A stretch of 64,000 nucleotides of DNA from Artemisia argyi (GCA_030686995.1 CM060697.1:102919272-102983271), one strand, 5' to 3'. Positions 25,001 through 32,194 are shown, numbered from the stretch's first letter. Program-made: numbers and translations. The notes: generated by a model not told the origin, from the letters alone.

Positions 25001-27368
25001 ACGTTTCTTGATGGAGGATGAGGGAGGAAGGAAAGAAGGAACAAGGGTGGGAAGAAGAAAGAAAACATTGTAATACTTCATAATACTTGGTGATACTTTG
25101 TAATAGTTTTACAAAAGAAGGGGCGGAGAATAGAGAGAGTTTATTTGAAGATAATTTTTCATTACGAATATACTGCGAATTTTACGATATTTCACGAAAA
25201 AAAAATAATTTTTCTTTAAGAAAATAGAGCAAAATATAATATCAACTTGAAGAGCATCAAATATACGTTTATGGTATAATTTGTTTGATAATTTTTTATT
25301 TATTTTTAATAATTTTACATATATATGAGATTAAAAGAAGTTGGTGTTGTTATTTGGATGAAAGAGATTATCAATTTCGTAATGGCAATTTCATCATTCA
25401 CTTATTTGAGTTATATATTAAGCAATATGCTACAAAGTTAGATAAAGTTGTAAATAAGTACATCTTTGGTCACAGAAATGCAAATTTCCCCGGGTATAAC
25501 AATACAATATAAAACTAAAGTTAAACACTTAGAACATCCGTCATGGATGGTCGTGCGTGCGGGTCACCCAAGGGAAGGACGCTCCCCCCATTACGACTCC
25601 CCTCATCGACGCATCTCCAAGGCCAAAATGAGAGGACTTGGTCGACTAAACGACCATGTCGTGTGAGTTATTTTGTGTGTGGGTGTTTTCATTAATTGAT
25701 TTTTTTAAGTACATTTGTGTTTAAGTGGGGTATGTTTTTTTGTGGTAACCGTGGTCGCCTTATTACACTAATTTGATTATGAAGAAGGTTGTACAAAGAA
25801 AGTTGAGTTGACGCTGATGTGACATTAGTGACTGCGATCATGTGTGCTTGCCATTACGATTAGTCTTATGGGCTATTCTTCGAGTCCCATTTAAGTGATA
25901 CGTAGTATAAGTTGTAATCAAAATTCAAAATCTGGATATTGTATCTTTTTAGTTAGGTTGTTATTATGCATACCCCATAACTCACTTTTAACTCTTCCTG
26001 CCTCATCTTTTACTTCCTTTATTGAAATTATAATGCAGTTTTTTGTCGGTGTTTGTTTCGTATTTTTTATAAGTTTATATTACTTATTGTCAAACTTTAT
26101 ATTTTGTTGTTCCGTATTTTTTGTTTCGTAGTTTTATAACAAAGATAAAAAATAAAGCCAATGATACAAAAATTCAACATTTAGTGACTTCTTTTTTGAA
26201 CTTAACATTTAAGGACTTATTAGCACCAAAACAAAAGTACAATTATATCGTAACTTAACCAGGTGTTTTAAGCCAAAAGAAAACCTATGCAATAAGAATA
26301 CGAACCTTGTTCCACGAATTTGGATTCAAGTCTAAAGTAATGTTATTCCTGCTTGAAAGTTCAAAGTTAAAACTAAGTGGGCCTGCAATAAATTGTTACA
26401 TAACGTTAACCAAACCAATCTTAAATTTTGTAGTTGTTTAACACTTCGATATTTTTTTTTTTACAAGAATTTCGTCACTTAAATTTTAGACAATACATAT
26501 AAATTGAAAAAGATGTTTTCCTTTTCGTTTTTTCCAATTTACGCTTAAGTTCGGCTTGTGGTTGTTAGTTAATTATTGAGCCATATTTACAACTTTACAA
26601 CGTACGTCTCGAACACGGGAATATGCCTATGTTTAAAGTGTGCAAAAAGTTGTTTAGTAGAATCCTAGCTTTAGAAAAAGGAAAATGGTCTAAAGATTGT
26701 CACATTGAAATTATTGTATCACTTTTTATTCCCTTTTTCTTGACATAATTTTAGATTTTAGATCGAGCGAAAAATTAAAAATTTTGAGAAATCATGAAAA
26801 AGTCCAGAGAAGTACTGGGGCCACCAGTGAGATACAGTAGAAGTAATATACTGGAGTATCATGTTTACTTGTATATTAACTGTATGTCGACAAACAGTTT
26901 AAATAAACTATAAATATTAATTTTAACTAATACGGAGTAGTAAATATACTACTAGTATCACGTTTACTTGTACTCTTGTAGCATATTGTCGACATAAGAC
27001 ACTTACCAAATTGGTAAAGAAAGGGATAAAGTCCAGAAGTGCCCGGGCCACCAGTGAGATACAATAGAAGTGGATCGGCCAATGAGTCTCTTTGTGACTC
27101 AACAAAGTAGTAAAATAGCTGTACTTGGTTGTCCTTTCCCACACCAACATATCTTTCCAAATAAATGTAAAAGATAAACATACCAAAAAAAGCATCATGA
27201 CGAGTAAATCATAAAATAAATGAGATTAAAAACATACCCAGTTTCAAGAGTGAAAGGGAGATCACCATGAAACCCAGGGAGGGTGTTGATAATTGACTGA
27301 GATTTTGATGAATTTACGAGACACATAAAGATGATAAGAAGGAAATGCTTAAAGTAACTAGACACCAT
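4820..27368 (-). CDS. Serine carboxypeptidase-like protein (SCPL acyltransferase/peptidase), 14 exons
   Basis: Exons from the start codon down: 27368-27238, 27152-27007, 26382-26306, 23690-23568, 23313-23211, 22815-22778, 17235-17134, 17041-16955, 16879-16805, 16654-16583, 10974-10826, 5485-5372, 5275-5221, 4915-4820. They total 1368 nt, 455 residues, with all junction phases consistent and no internal stop. The N-terminus is a hydrophobic signal peptide, expected to send the protein to the secretory pathway or vacuole. Family landmarks are LPGF, LYLTGGPG, NPNSWNK, DAPAGVGFSYA, WLVEHP, SGDHDMT and GAGHS. The triad appears complete: Ser178 in exon 5, Asp in SGDHD, His in GAGHS. The elbow around the Ser reads G-V-S-Y-M-G, whereas the family norm is GDSYS or GESYA, so activity may be altered. 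The last intron uses a GC donor (5220-5219). Length fits the family (about 430-500). SCPL clade I enzymes acylate metabolites using glucose esters; the actual substrate cannot be read here. Three introns hold large transposons. Confidence 0.9.
5711..5743. repeat. Poly(A) run, 33 bp
   Basis: Homopolymer inside the SCPL intron between exons 11 and 12, just left of the gypsy insertion. It may be the tail of an old retroposon, but nothing recognisable precedes it. Confidence 0.9.
5850..6165 (+). repeat. 5' LTR of the gypsy element
   Basis: It contains TATAAAG at 6037-6043 and AATAAA about 45 bp further on, plausible promoter and poly(A) signals of the element. It ends GCATCA directly before the primer-binding site. 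Confidence 0.95.
6037..6043 (+). promoter_or_regulatory. Candidate LTR TATA box
   Basis: TATAAAG inside the 5' LTR, about 157 bp upstream of the likely gag start codon. The same heptamer is in the 3' LTR at 10666-10672. Confidence 0.6.
6168..6180 (+). other. Primer-binding site (initiator Met-tRNA type)
   Basis: TGGTATCAAGAGC begins two bases after the 5' LTR. It matches the usual plant TGGTATCAGAGC primer site except for one extra A. Confidence 0.85.
6194..7540 (+). CDS. Gypsy Gag with zinc knuckle and protease start
   Basis: The ATG at 6194 is chosen because it is the first after the primer site; the frame is open further upstream into the LTR. A basic, Arg/Gly-rich N-terminus is followed by the retrotransposon gag capsid domain (around IDWLSTVERIF to LARFLGAL-like helices). 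A CCHC knuckle reads CFKCQGLGHIAREC near residue 303. The frame then enters an aspartic protease with the motif IDGGS. It stops at 7538-7540, 16 codons beyond an A9 run where the pol frame takes over in the -1 frame. Plant relatives usually have one continuous gag-pol frame, so the break is either a recent 1-bp change in the run or a slippage site. Confidence 0.85.
   Translation: MVGRGRPPRNARRNAGRGSDVEQRDPRDIEIERLQQRIRDLEIQHEIRDEETASNTSDWEEEENPFGAHRQNLRGMNRDDPLRNFGMKIEIPEFVGKAHPDEFIDWLSTVERIFDMRDVPEKLKVKLVAIKLRKSASLWWDHVKNQRVKDGKSKVETWAKMKKQLRAKFLPVNHRQEAFIEYHNFSQQASSPVEHFIAEFDRLRMRCDVDEEEEQVIARFLGALQPNIADVVHLQQYLTYEDVCRLALKVEKQQKNRVRATTSRVTNPSRLPPVANSTKPSSSKQADVGIGTTGNPTNSRVLRCFKCQGLGHIARECPNKQLVTILDDTTPVYDTENDEDMVQEIDELVYADQGEALVTQRVLNVNVVKTGDDTSWLRNNIFRSKCTTKGKVCTVIIDGGSYDNMVATSMVEKLGLDVQDHPDPYQLTWLKKKGVSSRLVNVVLFNFQ
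7477..10533 (+). CDS. Gypsy Pol: protease end, reverse transcriptase, RNase H, integrase
   Basis: The frame is open from before 7477 with no convincing start codon, so it is read as the continuation of gag. Protease ends with HILLGRPW. The reverse transcriptase carries YFDDILVYS (catalytic Asp pair near residue 312). RNase H reads VECNASG at residue 460 (codon AAC, 8854-8856), where the family has a catalytic Asp, so strand processing should be impaired. Integrase has the HHCC finger (HAGGLAGHFG...CRVC) and a D,D,E core (LDFVMGL, LTSDRD, then the Glu in QTEVTNR), followed by the GPF/Y module. The frame ends at 10533, inside the 3' LTR. No chromodomain is seen. Confidence 0.9.
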   Translation: MAKKKGSFIKVSKRCLVQFSIGKKYNDEVWCEVIPMDACHILLGRPWQYDRKAKHDGFLNTYSFRKEGLNIVLVPLDTRQNADAHILTKSQLVGLTKLNPQLSMLTLVITEANPVAPLIPDLVQPLLSQFQDVFPDDIPTGLPLMRDIQHCIDFIPGSTIPNKPAYRMNPKEFEELHKQVNELLEKGLIRESMSPCAVPALLVPKHGGTFRMCIDSRAVNKITIKYRFPIPRFDDLIDQLHGARIFSKIDLRSGYHQIRMRPGDEWKTTFKTREGLYEWMVMPFGLSNAPSTFMRLMNHVFKPFIGRFVVVYFDDILVYSRDTTQHLSDLQQVFCVLREQKLYANEKKCHFLANEVIFLGYLVSEEGIRMDATKIEAITSWPTPTTIHDIRSFHGLASFYRRFIRNFSSIIAPMTECMKGGKFKWTKEVDKAFAELKQRVTQAPVLALPNFDEVFQVECNASGLGIGGVLSQNQRPIAFFSENFNEARRKYSTYDKEFYAIVRSLDYWRHYLLSAEFVLFSDHEALKYINGQHKLSPRHAKWVEFLQAYSFTIRHKAGSANVVADALSRRHVLTSSLQIQVPGFDTFRDLYQDDPDFRTIWSSCATTPFRDFSKQNGYLFKGRRVCIPMCSLRDSIILESHAGGLAGHFGRDKTLALIRDRFYWPKMERDISRIIKRCRVCHVAKTQHTNAGLYTPLPVPAAPWEDVSLDFVMGLPRTQRHKDSIMVVVDRFSKMAHFVPCSKTYDASQVARLYFAEIVRLHGVPKTLTSDRDVKFVSHFWRTLWTRMGSKLQFSSSHHPQTDGQTEVTNRSLGNLLRSLVGDNPKQWDLTLPQAEFAYNRSTNRTTGRSPFFIVYGREPITPLDLAPIPITERISVEGDDRSAEIKELHAQVRDTIIKNTEKYQAQANKHRKQVVYKEGDLVWIHLRKERFPAGRFGKLQARADGPFRVLKRINDNAYKIELPGHYNVSATFNVADLSPYEGDSDDDLKSGVPPFQDWDDDAGASHASNHLVAYLEF
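10479..10794 (+). repeat. 3' LTR of the gypsy element
   Basis: Same length and ends as the left LTR, with two transitions between them. Its first 55 bp also code for the C-terminus of Pol. It is followed by GTAAT, the near match of the left flank GAAAT. Confidence 0.95.
11263..12116. mobile_element. hAT-like non-autonomous element with microsatellites
   Basis: The ends AGGGGTGAAC and (reverse complement) AGGGGTGAGC form short terminal inverted repeats. Inside are purine-rich AACCGA motifs and a long ATA/ACTAGC microsatellite block (about 11820-12005). The flanks share CCAAAC but an exact 8-bp duplication is not clear. It encodes no transposase. Confidence 0.5.
13012..13036. repeat. Poly(G) run, 25 bp
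   Basis: Uninterrupted G run next to GCCACCGGGGC, inside SCPL intron 10. Such runs are rare in plant DNA and are also error-prone in sequencing. Confidence 0.9.
13400..13578. mobile_element. MULE-type MITE with perfect 9-bp duplication
   Basis: ATATTTTTG lies on both sides (13391-13399 and 13579-13587). Terminal repeats are GGAAGAGGATCC at the left and GGGAGAGGATTC read inward from the right, extended by CAAGTT/ACTTGACTCAAGTT inverted blocks. Internal sequence is palindromic and short (179 bp), so it is non-autonomous. The 9-bp duplication is the Mutator hallmark. Confidence 0.8.
13597..13657. repeat. (CT)n microsatellite
   Basis: About 30 uninterrupted CT units inside SCPL intron 10, 18 bp to the right of the MULE-type MITE. 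Read-through of the complementary strand gives an Arg-Glu run that is not a real protein. Confidence 0.95.
13961..14044. repeat. 42-bp direct tandem duplication
   Basis: AGGGTGTCAGGTTCAGGTCT begins both 13961-14002 and 14003-14044; the copies differ by one or two bases near the end (GGGGGCG versus GGGGGTG). The second copy abuts and overlaps the left end of the element at 14032. Confidence 0.85.
14032..15652. mobile_element. Candidate PIF/Harbinger-type element
   Basis: TTA is found immediately outside both ends (14029-14031 and 15653-15655), as expected for PIF/Harbinger. The ends share GGGGGT, but beyond six bases the terminal repeat is weak. The element carries one open frame on the minus strand (14619-14996) and a GTAATTGTAATTC-rich subterminal region at the left. 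No DDE transposase is visible. Confidence 0.4.
14619..14996 (-). CDS. Acidic 125-residue protein, unrecognised
   Basis: A complete frame beginning MSRKDFSQQFPNPEQ. The N-terminal half is Pro/Glu/Phe-rich with two similar PPEDIFP-type blocks. Residues about 65-105 are rich in Glu, Ala, Arg and Leu and likely form a coiled coil. The end is acidic with a run of serines (ESSSEEG). I do not recognise a family. It lies within the candidate PIF-like element in SCPL intron 10, on the same strand as SCPL, so it may be a transposon accessory protein or a captured fragment. The length and composition argue against a chance frame, but there is no independent proof of expression. Confidence 0.4.
   Translation of the reverse strand: MSRKDFSQQFPNPEQVPEDIFPPEDEVYHTPPEDIFPVFQSENEPVNTPPVDLQNNPFNFSEECLRELELDEAILREIRENEAREEAARLEQEARDAEHLNKNWFDIMEGKYYDGEFRESSSEEG
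17134..17340 (-). other. SCPL exon 7 and start of intron 6, beside the LINE tail
   Basis: Exon 7 (17235-17134) begins at an AG acceptor and encodes GCLISSPVTDKFIDFN. The 3' end of the LINE lies only about 105 bp upstream of this acceptor, with a 24-bp poly(A) run (about 17282-17305) between them. The insertion therefore sits very close to the branch and acceptor region of the exon. Confidence 0.7.
17389..21008 (-). pseudogene. LINE ORF2: endonuclease and reverse transcriptase, broken
   Basis: The endonuclease domain starts MNFMSLNIQGLAQ and has QETK, MGDFNE and SDHRP, the APE-type catalytic motifs. The reverse transcriptase follows with GRQMLDGP, LKQGDPLSPFLF and the catalytic YADD. The C-terminal zinc-binding zf-RVT region has KVNVLAWK and CPICDYHIESSEHLFFRC. 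Three lesions break it: TGA at 19730-19728 between endonuclease and reverse transcriptase, TAA at 18587-18585 after MSIFKVP, and a 1-bp frameshift at a C6 run (18056-18061) before the zinc region. The rest is continuous, so the decay looks recent. Confidence 0.9.
21005..22531 (-). CDS. LINE ORF1 protein (RRM and DUF4283-like)
   Basis: The ATG at 22531 is preferred over the upstream GTG. An RNA-recognition motif sits near residues 15-80: SIFVTNFPD as RNP2 and GKRFGFVRF as RNP1. The middle, around WFSEIRQASL and GRIVWVEVEGVPLKLW, matches the DUF4283 region common in plant L1 ORF1 proteins. The C-terminal third is acidic and low in complexity, and no CCHC knuckle is seen. The family binds element RNA in a ribonucleoprotein. 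The frame is open over about 508 residues. Its stop codon TGA overlaps the ATG of ORF2 (ATGA at 21008-21005). Confidence 0.85.
   Translation of the reverse strand: MGSYKSKEDDVNRISTSIFVTNFPDSFSAKDLFQSCKQYGHVVDSFIPQKRSKEGKRFGFVRFINVFNVDRLVNNLCTIWVGRLKLHANLARFQREPLHKGYIPAKYNGVEHRDVDYSSHLNSGGIGSGKSFANVVKNINTMGNMDSPAIVLDEDCVLSRDLSKSLMGRVKEFASLTNLKTALLNEGFVDFNVRYLGELWVLLEFSSTKTKEAFRDNVGVSSWFSEIRQASLDIKPDGRIVWVEVEGVPLKLWSMNTFRRIATKWGDLIDVDDIDDNCFHSKRLCLYTKSLSNIYENFKIIFRGKVFWIRAKEVLGWIPDLVEDAEDEEQSDDGSLEGDNKNIEVDNCGENSDTGEVPETVLDEASGEKGDISEDPFGFYSLLNKKTKGMKKKENDENSSPKFPPGFTPKNETNDSSDMGEKSVNGNADEEFNGVDGVFNNANSKGDDVESVTIGRFKKSKAPRSGGSFLCLMEEVVKIGQTMGYNMDGVVNNLSNIIESHGESMVNR
23691..26305 (-). other. SCPL intron 3 (2.6 kb)
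   Basis: The donor GTTCGT and acceptor TAG join exons 3 and 4 in phase 0. The intron holds a degraded MITE at about 24249-24468, whose ends contain GTGTTCTCGAGTT and its near inverse. That makes it a relative of the element at 50995. There is a GC-richer segment (about 25530-25870) of unknown origin. No other coding sequence is supported. Confidence 0.6.
26797..26900 (-). pseudogene. Duplicated relic of SCPL exon 2 and its intron edge
   Basis: 26802-26845 closely resembles exon 2 at 27033-27076, including the reverse complement of CTCACTGGTGGCCC. The adjoining TACTGGAGTATCATGTTTAC resembles the intron sequence near 26945-26970. This is a partial tandem duplication with point changes and small indels, so it no longer encodes a usable exon. 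Confidence 0.7.
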
Positions 27369-27466
27369 AATTGACAGTGACTCACGTAGGGAATAGTTTG
27401 AGATACAGTTATCGCATAACGTTCTTAAATAGTATACGGACGAGTTGTTAGGTAGGGAATTAATAA

Positions 27467-28087
27467 GAGCCTAGGGAGTGGTAATAACTCAACGTTACGT
27501 CAGCGGTACATTATCTCAACACCAAATAACATAAAACTAAAAAACATCATAAAATCATAACACCTAATAACATCACTTTTTGAGACCCACAAAAAAAAAA
27601 GAAAAAAAAAAACTGCAAACCACATAACTTGGCCTAACACCGGGTGGGGGAGTGATAACACTAAGGTTGCTCATCAGTCCAAAACCGGACCGGACCGAGA
27701 CAGAATCAAGCAAAAAATCTAGACCGAGACCGGACCGAATGTGGTCGGTCCTGTCTCGGTCCGTCTCGATCAAAATAGGCTAAATGTCCGGTTTTTAAGC
27801 CGGACTGAACCAGACCGAGACCGAAATTAGGAAAAACCCTAGACCGAGACCGGACCGAATACGGTCGGTCCTGTCGGTTTTGTCGGTCGGTCCGGTCCAT
27901 CTGGTCCGTTTGCTCGCCCCTAGATAACACCACCATAACTCAAGTTATAACTTGAGTTATTACAACAACTCAAGTTACAACGCAAGCCCAACGCACAGAC
28001 AAGGGAAATGGTTCTAACGTCGTTGCCAAGTTATTCTCGTGCCACCTAGACAATAACGCCGGGGAAGCGTTACCACTCCCTAGGCTC
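27467..28087. mobile_element. PIF/Harbinger-type MITE upstream of SCPL
   Basis: TAA flanks both ends (27464-27466 and 28088-28090). The 18-bp inverted terminal repeats are identical: GAGCCTAGGGAGTGGTAA at the left and its reverse complement at the right. It starts 99 bp upstream of the SCPL start codon, so it probably supplies part of that gene's promoter region. A second, GC-richer repeat sits inside (about 27662-27922). Confidence 0.85.
27662..27922. repeat. Nested GC-rich repeat of CGGACCGAGAC motifs
   Basis: Repeated CCGGACCGAGAC and GGTCGGTCC blocks lie between the ends CTAAGGTTGCTCATCAG and TTTGCTCGCCCCTAG, which pair loosely as a hAT-like terminal repeat. It is nested in the Harbinger MITE. 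A similar style of repeat occurs at about 49105-49330. Confidence 0.5.
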
Positions 28088-28090
28088 TAA

Positions 28091-28801
28091 GAGCAATGCT
28101 AGACCCACTTACAAATTTCATACAAAAAATTCACTTGTTGACGTCTCAGCGGGTGATTGGTGCATTTTTTTGGCAATTTCTCTCTTCTCTCTTATTAAAA
28201 AAAGAGTAAATTACACCGTTGGTCCTTAAACTTTTCCCGGATTTCATACAACATCCAAAAACGGAAATTGTTACTTTTTTTATACACGATCGAGAATATA
28301 TTACACTGCTAGTCTAAAATTCTAACGAGCGTTAGTTTTGCCAGTTATCTCGGTCCTTACGTGCAAAGCACATGAGGACATTTTTGTCCGAACATGTTTT
28401 TTTGTCATTTTCATCTCTTTTCAACCATGAATTTGTGTTTACTGTAATCTTTTTGTCCTTTAATTTTTGTTTCATTTCATCTTCTTCCTTCAATTTGTGT
28501 TACCTGAGATCCTTTCATTTTCTTACTTCAATGGAATTTGTTCTTGATTTTTAATTTTTTTAATATGTTCATGATTTTCAAGTTTTGTAAACACAAATCA
28601 AACAACACAAATATATTTTGATTCAAACGCAAATCAAACAACAAAAATATTTTTTAATTCATTATCAACATAAAAGATTAACAAGAGGCAACAAATCATA
28701 TGAGCTAATCATTATATTGAGTTTTGCAAATTCAAAGTACGAAACAATGCTTATTAATGCTTAAACTGAAAACATTTTGATTGTTATTTTCAGGTGTCAC
28801 T
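28091..28801. other. Intergenic, nothing recognised
   Basis: AT-rich DNA between the Harbinger MITE and the left duplication of the Mutator-like element. No exon signature or repeat pair was seen. Confidence 0.5.
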
Positions 28802-29040
28802 ATCTTGATAGGGTGGTGATATCCACGCCCTCCCTATTAATGTTAACCAAGCCCTCTCTACAATGTAGGGTACTTTTGTGTTTTTTTTGTTTTTTCCCTT
28901 TTTTGTCGTTTTGTGGTTTTTTTTTTTTTTTTTTTTTTTTTTTGTGTTTAAATAGAAAGGAGTATATGTATATGTATAATAATGTATATGTATAATGTTT
29001 GGTATATTTGTGTTTAATGTTTTGTATATGTATAATATTT

Positions 29041-29152
29041 TGTATAATAGCACGTTAAATATTACCACGTTAAATAACTGCAACAACGTATATGTATAAT
29101 GTTTTGTATGATATCACGTTAAATATTACCACATTAAATAACTGCAACAACA
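29041..29152. repeat. Tandem duplication of about 67 bp
   Basis: TCACGTTAAATATTACCAC-containing units occur at about 29047-29090 and 29110-29152, separated by GTATATGTATAATGTTTTGT, which itself recurs several times from 28970. It lies just inside the left end of the MULE. Confidence 0.7.
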
Positions 29153-29209
29153 ACTGTTATTATTAAATTAAACGACAACGTTATACATATTATTTAAAAA
29201 CAACAACAT

Positions 29210-29665
29210 CTACGACATATGAAGATTATTCATCTCATTTAAAAGATCATGGAGCCGGGCACTTGACTGACAAGCGTGATCCTCAGGATTTCTTGCCATT
29301 TCTAACTCCATCTCCAGCGCCTTTATTCTTGCCTTCAACAACTTGTTCTCATTTTTTGTAGCAACGCAGTTTGAGCAATGCGTTGAAGAAGAGGGTTGAT
29401 TAAAGTGCTCTGCTTCAAATTCATCTTCCCACGCGAAGTATCGACACCCATACTCTTTTGTACCTGGCTGTTACATGTTAAGAAAATAATAAGAAATGTA
29501 TTTTTAACAAACAAATTATTTACATAACTAAGCAAACGTATGATTATTTACCACTGAAAGAGGACATGCATAAAACAGACGCCCACGACTACCATCTTGC
29601 CAGGATTTCCGTTCTACAATAAATCCTCTATTACATCGGCACCAAAAAGGATTTCTTTGGCTCAT
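29210..29665 (-). CDS. GRF-type zinc-finger protein, two exons, carried by the MULE
   Basis: Exon 1 is 29665-29552 (ATG AGC CAA...) and exon 2 is 29467-29210, joined by a canonical GTAAAT...CAG intron of 84 bp. The product is 123 residues. The finger is split across the intron: FWCRCN, then RLFYACPL, then YGCRYFAWEDE, giving the C-x-C...C...C pattern and the aromatic end typical of zf-GRF domains. A C-terminal stretch (about residues 78-105) is predicted coiled coil (NKLLKARIKALEMELEMAR). GRF fingers bind single-stranded nucleic acid in other proteins. Small GRF genes are common in plant repeats; a role here in transposition is only inferred from its place in the MULE. Confidence 0.75.
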
Positions 29666-29883
29666 CTGACCAAAGAATTTGCATAATAATTTACATCAAC
29701 AATCAATAATGTTATTACTAATTTAAACAAATAATAACTGGTACAGAACTAACACTCTACAAAAAAACAGACTTTTAAGTTTCAAACAATTAACATTTAA
29801 ACGATGTTGAATAATCATTTACAACATATGATTCACTATGTTTACAATGGTTTTGTCGGTGTCTCTATTATTTACAACATAAA

Positions 29884-30390
29884 TCAATGAACCATTAGTC
29901 GATGTTGATACAAAGTTTTCCATTCGGCTGCAACTGGCTCTCTGAAATGCCTCCATTGTGGGTGGATATAGGGTAGTCGAAAATCTCTGTCGAGTGTCAG
30001 TACAATGTAGTGAGCACCCACACGGGCAATCACAATGGGGTCGGTTCCTTGTGATGAGTTTGGCCTGGTAAAAAGCGGAAAACATGTGTTCCAACCTTGA
30101 TCGGATATAAATACAACAGGTCGGTGAATGCTTGAAGCGATAACCAGCCCCGTGAGTGGCATCACCATCCAGCGATCATTAGGTGCAGGTCCATTGAACC
30201 AGTTTATTGTATACCAAAGTCGGTCAAAGTCTTGTTGCTGCCACATATCTATGTATCTTTGCCTATGATAATCTAACTCTTGCAATAACATACCTCTGAC
30301 TTCGTCCCACCTATTTTCAAGTCCGGGTCTTGTGTAGTGATGGGTGGGAATCGCACCTTGCTTTACCTCTCGAGGGATCTCGAGAAGCTT
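29884..30390 (-). pseudogene. OTU-like cysteine peptidase fragment, 5' truncated
   Basis: The frame is open from the edge of the inserted LTR-like repeat to the stop at 29884. It includes RWDEVRGMLLQELDYHRQRY, GPAPNDRWMVMPLTGLVIA and GAHYIVLTL. These match the C-terminal half of the OTU-like domain found in plant MULE-associated genes, with the catalytic His in the GAHYIVL block. The N-terminal half with the catalytic Asp/Cys (GDG-x-C type) is missing, cut off where the repeat at 30390-31732 begins. It should therefore be inactive. Confidence 0.65.
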
Positions 30391-31732
30391 ACAACCCCCA
30401 CCAGGCAGTGTACCTGATCGTTGTAGTATAGTATAGTGACAAGTACCGGGGGATTGATCGTTCAGCTTAGGAATAGTATCGCTAGGATTAGAAAACCTAA
30501 TTAATAGTTCTAGAGGTGAGGGATGATTATTTTTGTATTTTTATATTTTTATGAAAGCAAGTAAAATCTCGGGTTTTGAAGGAGTGGGCGGAATTAGTTG
30601 CTATTCAACTAACCCAAAGCTATTAAAATAATGAAAATGAAATTAAACTAAATTATACTAAGGTTGTGAGCAGTGATTGGAGAAATTGTGTTTACTTAGA
30701 CTTCACTACTCCCTAGATATCTTTTACATGTTAATTACTTGTTACACTTGTATGAATGACAGATTGTATTCCTTAATACCATTCGTGGGGTGACATACAT
30801 AACTCCCCAACTCTATGAGCTCTTATCTCCTCCTACACCATGACCCAGCACAACTATAGGGATTGTAAACAGTGGCTCATGCATTAAATACAACCAATAA
30901 AGACCTAGTACGCCTCGGTTCATGTTTCTTAAGACGTTCAAGCATGTTACCATTTGGAGATCTGCCAGTTTTCTTAAGCCTAACATATAAATCATTCATT
31001 CAAAACAAGAATAGACAAGTAATCAACACATAATCAACATCTAGGTTTCATTAGATCTAAGCAAACACAAAAGAGATCTAGCCTAGCATAATGGAATTGA
31101 GACAATAACAAGATATAAACAACCAACACATAGACATATTGATTGAATTGAAAGTACACTTATCTCAATTACAATGCAAGGTCTCAAGGGTTTGGAACCC
31201 TTGAAAAACCTGTAAAAGAGGCACCAAAATCGTCTTTAGGGTTTCACCAAAACTTCTCTCTTCTTAATGAAAAAAACTAGAAAACTATATATAGGAAAAA
31301 TAGTCTGACGGCGTCAAGAGTTACTTGTGACGCCGTCACCTCGCCGCCATATACTTCCTCGGACGGCCTTGATCCACTTATGACGGCCTATGTGACGCCG
31401 TCACCACCCACGGTATATTAATTTTGCCACTTTGACGCCGTCACGAATCCTTCTGACGCCGTCACCACCTTCGGTGTTTAATTCCTCGTGTCTGACGCCG
31501 TCAAGATGGTGGTCTTGACGCCGTCACCTTGTATTTTCAGCATGGAAATTTGGTACTTAGCCGTTTTCCTCACTTTTATGCTCCAAAAACGTCCAAAATA
31601 GCTTCTTTTCCAGAATTCACTCTCCAAACACCTAAAATCACAAAAGGAACGATTTAGGGCAATATTTGATCAAATAAAGTCGGATTCGGGCTTAAATGAC
31701 CCCCTAAAAACGGATCATTTTTCGCCTCATCA
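30390..31732 (-). repeat. 1.3-kb solo-LTR-like repeat, copy B
   Basis: Inverted relative of copy A (1368-2672), nested in the MULE and truncating the OTU-like gene. It contains seven clean copies of TGACGCCGTCA or its complement between 31296 and 31535. Read on the minus strand it begins TGATGAGGCG. Confidence 0.6.
31296..31535. repeat. Cluster of TGACGCCGTCA near-palindromes
   Basis: Seven 11-bp copies occur in about 240 bp, all symmetric about a central C/G and mostly spaced 20-60 bp apart. Degenerate forms (GACGGCC, GACGTTGTCA) are found here and in copy A. Each half-site carries TGACG, the core recognised by TGA-type bZIP factors, though the one-base spacer differs from their usual site. 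Confidence 0.8.
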
Positions 31733-32194
31733 TGTAGCCTTTCCCTTTTTGTGGGTAGGTTAACACCTTGATCTGCCACCTTTGAGTGGTATGAATACCT
31801 GCTCTGGCCTACCCCATTCCCCACAGAAAAGGCTTATAAAGAAACTTGGGTGGCGTTTAGTTGGAAAACATTTTCTTTCATTTCCTATTTCTTGTTTTGT
31901 AGAAAAAGGGAGGGGAGTTTGATTTCCACAAAACAATGGAAAATTTAGAAAACGCGTTTAGTTTGAGAAACATGTGTTTCTGTTTTCCATTTTCCAAAAC
32001 TAGAAAACATGTTTAAGTATCGTTGTTTTATATCTCAATTCGCTAATCACCTTAGTAATATTATAAAAACATCATCAAAACACAAAAACAAATATTACAA
32101 ACTAACCAACTAAATTATAAAATAAATAAAAAAATCTAATACGAGAAAAATAAAGAAATTAAAAAATTAAAATATAATATCAAATAACGTTTTC

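Noticed and set aside
25466..25666. Plus-strand frame with a basic C-terminus in SCPL intron 3
   Set aside because: Short, no domain, on the opposite strand of an intron, and inside what looks like a GC-richer repeat.
30813..30995. 60-residue minus-strand frame
   Set aside because: It lies within the 1.3-kb LTR-like repeat and has no counterpart frame in the other copy.
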